Source of the DNA: Planctomycetota bacterium
GTDB lineage: Bacteria; Planctomycetota; UBA1135; UBA2386
Direction of reading: 5' to 3'
Assembly: GCA_016793305.1 (NCBI GenBank)
Contig: JAEUHU010000326.1
Coordinates: forward strand, 1 to 8,338
DNA length: 8,338 nt
Made by a program: the position numbers and the translations under genes. Shown in pieces: positions 6,036 to 8,338 of this stretch. Position 1 is the first letter of the stretch. Every line of letters begins with the position of its first letter. Under the pieces are notes generated by a model, which worked only from the letters and a program-made list of their open reading frames with translations, had not been told where the DNA came from and made no database searches.

Positions 6036-7655
6036 ATGGCCAATCGAGCGACAGCCGTCGACCTGGGCAGCCACAGCACCAAGATCCTGGTGGCGCAGGC
6101 CGGCAAGCACGGCGTGAAGGTGCTGCGTTTCGCGGGCATGCCGCGCGGCGACGACGAAGCGCCGGTGTCGCTGCGTCGCGCCGACATCCCGCTCGCCGGA
6201 GCGCTGTGCGGCCTCGCCGGCCGCGACATGACGTTGCGCTACATCCAGGTGCCGCCGACGCCGGACTGGCAGCTGCGCAACCTGATGGACCTCGAGATCG
6301 AGGACCTGTCGAAGCAGATGGGTGGCCAGCTGTCGGCCGACTACAACCTGCTGCCGAACCAGACCGAGAACGCCGATGGCGACACGGTGCTGCTGGCGCT
6401 GGCCAAGGACGAAGCGCTGCAGCGGCAGCAACAGGAGCTCGCTTCGGCCGGCGGCTCGGTCGGGGCGTTCGTGCCGAACTGCACGGCGCTCTACAACGCC
6501 TACCTGAAGTGTGGGCCGGTCGACGCCGAAGCCGTCGTGTGCCTCGTCAACATCGGCCACACGACGATGGACCTGGCGATCGTCAAGGGCACCGACCTGC
6601 TGTTCGCGCGCAACCTCGGCACCGGCACCAAGGTGCTGGACGACGCGATCGCGGCGGCGTTCAACGTCAGCGCGCGCAAGGCGGAGGCGCTGAAGAAGGA
6701 CCTGCTCGACCTCGATCCGCAGAGCCGCGGTCGCTACGCCAGCGGCCAGGCCGAGAAGGTCACGATGGCGGCCGCCGGTGGGGCGGCGTCGGTGTCGGCG
6801 GCGATCCAGAGTTCGCTGTCGTTCTGCAAGGCGCAGACCAAGCTGCCCGACCTGCGGCTCGACCAGATCCTGCTGGCGGGTGGTGGCGCGCGGCTGCGCG
6901 GGCTGCGCGCGTTCCTGCGCGAGGCCTTGCGCTGTCCGGTCGAGCTGTTCGACCCGTTCGAGAACCTGGACCTGTCGGCGCTGCCGCCCGCCGACGCCGA
7001 GCAGCTGCAGGCGATGCGGCACGAGGCGGTGGTGGCACTCGGGCTCGCCGTGGGGCGACTCGACGACTCGCTCTACGGGCTCGAGATCCTGCCCGAGTCG
7101 GTGCGCAAGAAGCAGCGCTTCGTGCAGCGCACGGTGTGGAACCTGGTGGCCGCCTTGGTGGTGGTGGTCGTGCTGGTGCTGCAGTTCCGGCACCGTTCGG
7201 CCGAGGCCAGGAACGCCACGACCCACGGCGAGCAGCTCAAGCGCACGGTCAGCGCCGCCAACAGGATCCACAAGCAGACCGAAGAGCTGGTCGAGCAGAA
7301 CAAGCTGGACCGGGCGCTGGTGGCGCACCTCGCCACCGTCGGCAAGCCGCTGCACGGCCTGCTGCGCGTGCATCGGGCGCTGCTCGCGAACCTGCCGGCG
7401 GAGCTGTGGATCGTCAAGATCGACGCGCCGGGTGGTGGTGCCGCCGCCAACAAGAAGCGCCCGCCAGTGGTCGTGCAGATCGCCGGCAAGCCGCTGAACG
7501 GCGTCGACATCAGCCGCGTGGTCACCGACTTCGTGGCCCGCTTGAAAGCCGACCCGCAACTGCAGGGCATCGAGCAACGCATGGAAGCGCAGCCCGCCGG
7601 CAAGGAGCGCGAAGAGCGCTTCCAACTGACCTTCGAACTCGCGGGAGGCCGCTGA
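6036..7655 (+). CDS. pilM: PilM-PilN fusion protein (type IV pilus / type II secretion platform)
   Basis: A 539-residue protein that joins two normally separate proteins. Residues 1-348 are PilM, the actin-like cytoplasmic ATPase fold: phosphate-1 loop AVDLGSHSTK (7-16), phosphate-2 region VNIGHTTMDL (171-180) and adenosine motif LLAGGGARLRGL (279-290). LEILPESVRKKQRF (349-362) resembles the INLLP-type N-terminus by which separate PilN proteins dock on PilM. A membrane helix follows (~366-384, Val-rich), then a charged helical segment (385-430), then a PilN-like ferredoxin-fold domain (~440-539) with LLRVHRALLANLPAELWI and a final EERFQLTFEL. PilM, PilN and PilO form the inner-membrane alignment complex of type IV pili; GspL of type II secretion has the same fused order, so GspL is an alternative name. 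AGGAA 8 bases upstream supports the start. The TGA stop overlaps the next ATG by one base, as expected in a pilMNO operon. Confidence 0.88.
   Translation: MANRATAVDLGSHSTKILVAQAGKHGVKVLRFAGMPRGDDEAPVSLRRADIPLAGALCGLAGRDMTLRYIQVPPTPDWQLRNLMDLEIEDLSKQMGGQLSADYNLLPNQTENADGDTVLLALAKDEALQRQQQELASAGGSVGAFVPNCTALYNAYLKCGPVDAEAVVCLVNIGHTTMDLAIVKGTDLLFARNLGTGTKVLDDAIAAAFNVSARKAEALKKDLLDLDPQSRGRYASGQAEKVTMAAAGGAASVSAAIQSSLSFCKAQTKLPDLRLDQILLAGGGARLRGLRAFLREALRCPVELFDPFENLDLSALPPADAEQLQAMRHEAVVALGLAVGRLDDSLYGLEILPESVRKKQRFVQRTVWNLVAALVVVVVLVLQFRHRSAEARNATTHGEQLKRTVSAANRIHKQTEELVEQNKLDRALVAHLATVGKPLHGLLRVHRALLANLPAELWIVKIDAPGGGAAANKKRPPVVVQIAGKPLNGVDISRVVTDFVARLKADPQLQGIEQRMEAQPAGKEREERFQLTFELAGGR
7643..7648 (+). 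promoter_or_regulatory. Ribosome binding site of the pilO-like gene
   Basis: GGGAGG lies 6 bases before the ATG at 7655, inside the last codons of pilMN. Together with the TGATG stop/start overlap (7653-7657) it fixes the start of the next gene and suggests coupled translation. Confidence 0.7.
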
Positions 7656-8338
7656 TGGACGTCGGATCGTTCGTGCAGGAGAACCGGCGCTGGCTGATCG
7701 GCTGTGCCACAGGCGTGGTCGTTTGGCTGATCGCCGGGGCGGTCGTGCAAGCGATGGTGAAACCGGTGTGGGTCGTACCCGGCAAGGTCGGGGCGCAAGA
7801 CAAGACCTACGGCAAGGAAGCGCTGGCCGCCGCCACCGCGGAACGCGACGCGCTCGCGGCGTTGCGCGCGTCGCTGCAGGAAGAGCTGACCTTCCGGCTC
7901 GACAAGAAGTTCGAGCTGGACGGCAAGGGGGCGCACGACATGTACGCCTACCAGGCCGGGCTCTCGCTGAAGCAGTCGATCGTCGCCGCTGCCAGTGAGC
8001 GCATGGTGCAGTGCAACGAGGCCGGCATCACCTGGGAGATCCCGACCACGCCCGACGACACGCGCGGCATGCTGTTCGGCCTCGCCGTGCTCGAGCAGCT
8101 GACGCAGCGCCTGTTCGCCGCCCACGACGCGGTCCGCCAGGGCACGCCGGAAGCGATCGGCCTGCGCGCGATCACCTCGTTGAAGCTCGACGCGCGGCGC
8201 GGCCAGCGCGGCGCCGTGCGCCCGGTCCGCCCGGGCGAGATCGACCTGCGGCAGCGCATGCAGCAGGAACAGGTCTCGTTCGCGGTGCAGGCCGACGAAG
8301 CGACCCTGCTGCGCTGGCTCGAATCGTTCCGGCAGCAG
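7655..8338 (+). CDS. PilO/GspM-like pilus or secretion assembly protein, 5' part
   Basis: The frame is open from ATG 7655 to the last base, 228 codons without a stop; the 3' end is outside the window. Residues 1-10 are cytoplasmic (MDVGSFVQEN). One membrane helix (~12-34, WLIGCATGVVVWLIAGAVV) follows, then a helical, coiled-coil-like segment (~50-80) rich in Ala, Glu and Lys, then an alpha/beta part with GLAVLEQLTQRLFAAHDAV and a beta strand VSFAVQADEATLLRWLESF. This order and size fit PilO, which pairs with PilN in the periplasm, or its type II counterpart GspM. The Amuc_1100-type pilus-associated proteins are a further related possibility. Position right after pilMN is the strongest argument, since sequence conservation in this family is low. 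A good Shine-Dalgarno site and the 1-base overlap with pilMN support the start. Confidence 0.72.
   Translation, partial: MDVGSFVQENRRWLIGCATGVVVWLIAGAVVQAMVKPVWVVPGKVGAQDKTYGKEALAAATAERDALAALRASLQEELTFRLDKKFELDGKGAHDMYAYQAGLSLKQSIVAAASERMVQCNEAGITWEIPTTPDDTRGMLFGLAVLEQLTQRLFAAHDAVRQGTPEAIGLRAITSLKLDARRGQRGAVRPVRPGEIDLRQRMQQEQVSFAVQADEATLLRWLESFRQQ

Noticed and set aside
3934..7625. Long minus-strand open frames (up to 669 codons) opposite the FHA and pilMN genes
   Set aside because: Composition is dominated by Arg, His, Gln and Gly with no domain. The opposite strand encodes clear FHA and PilM motifs.

Overview
The window is GC-rich (about two thirds or more G+C by eye). Its two large secreted proteins share a C-terminal module that I know mainly from Planctomycetota. 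Together with genes that often lack a Shine-Dalgarno site, this points to chromosomal DNA of a planctomycete. That is an inference from protein style, not a proven assignment. I see no rRNA, tRNA, CRISPR array, prophage or transposase gene.

Layout. (1) Positions 1-339 are the 3' end of a secreted-protein gene cut by the window edge. (2) Positions 340-696 are a dense intergenic stretch: a twin-hairpin terminator, a 113-bp element bounded by perfect 24-bp inverted repeats and flanked by an 11-bp direct repeat, a 22-bp near-perfect palindrome, and a candidate sigma70-type promoter with an 8-G tract in its spacer. (3) Positions 697-2937 encode a 746-residue exported protein: signal peptide, Cys-containing N-terminal domain, nidogen-like beta domain, C-terminal module. 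Its last 112 residues match the truncated upstream gene at 94 of 112 positions, so the two are tandem paralogues. A homologous twin hairpin follows it, with compensatory base changes. (4) rsmE (16S rRNA m3U1498 methyltransferase) lies on the minus strand at 3079-3789, convergent with the secreted-protein gene. (5) A 237-bp divergent intergenic region with two small hairpins separates rsmE from the next operon. (6) Positions 4027-8338 are a plus-strand operon cut by the window edge: an FHA-TM-extracytoplasmic protein, a PilM-PilN fusion, and a PilO/GspM-like protein.

How the genes work together. The last three genes look like an inner-membrane assembly platform of a type IV pilus or type II secretion system. 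PilM (actin-like, cytoplasmic) is joined through a short linker and one membrane helix to PilN. PilO follows with a 1-base stop/start overlap. The FHA protein, 11 bp upstream of pilMN, has intact phosphothreonine-binding residues and a large carbohydrate-binding-like outer part, so it may couple Ser/Thr phosphorylation to the machine (inference). The secreted paralogues and rsmE are separate transcription units.

The most unusual points are the covarying twin-hairpin 3' module shared by the paralogues, the MITE-like inverted-repeat element, and the FHA receptor-like protein in a pilus/secretion operon.
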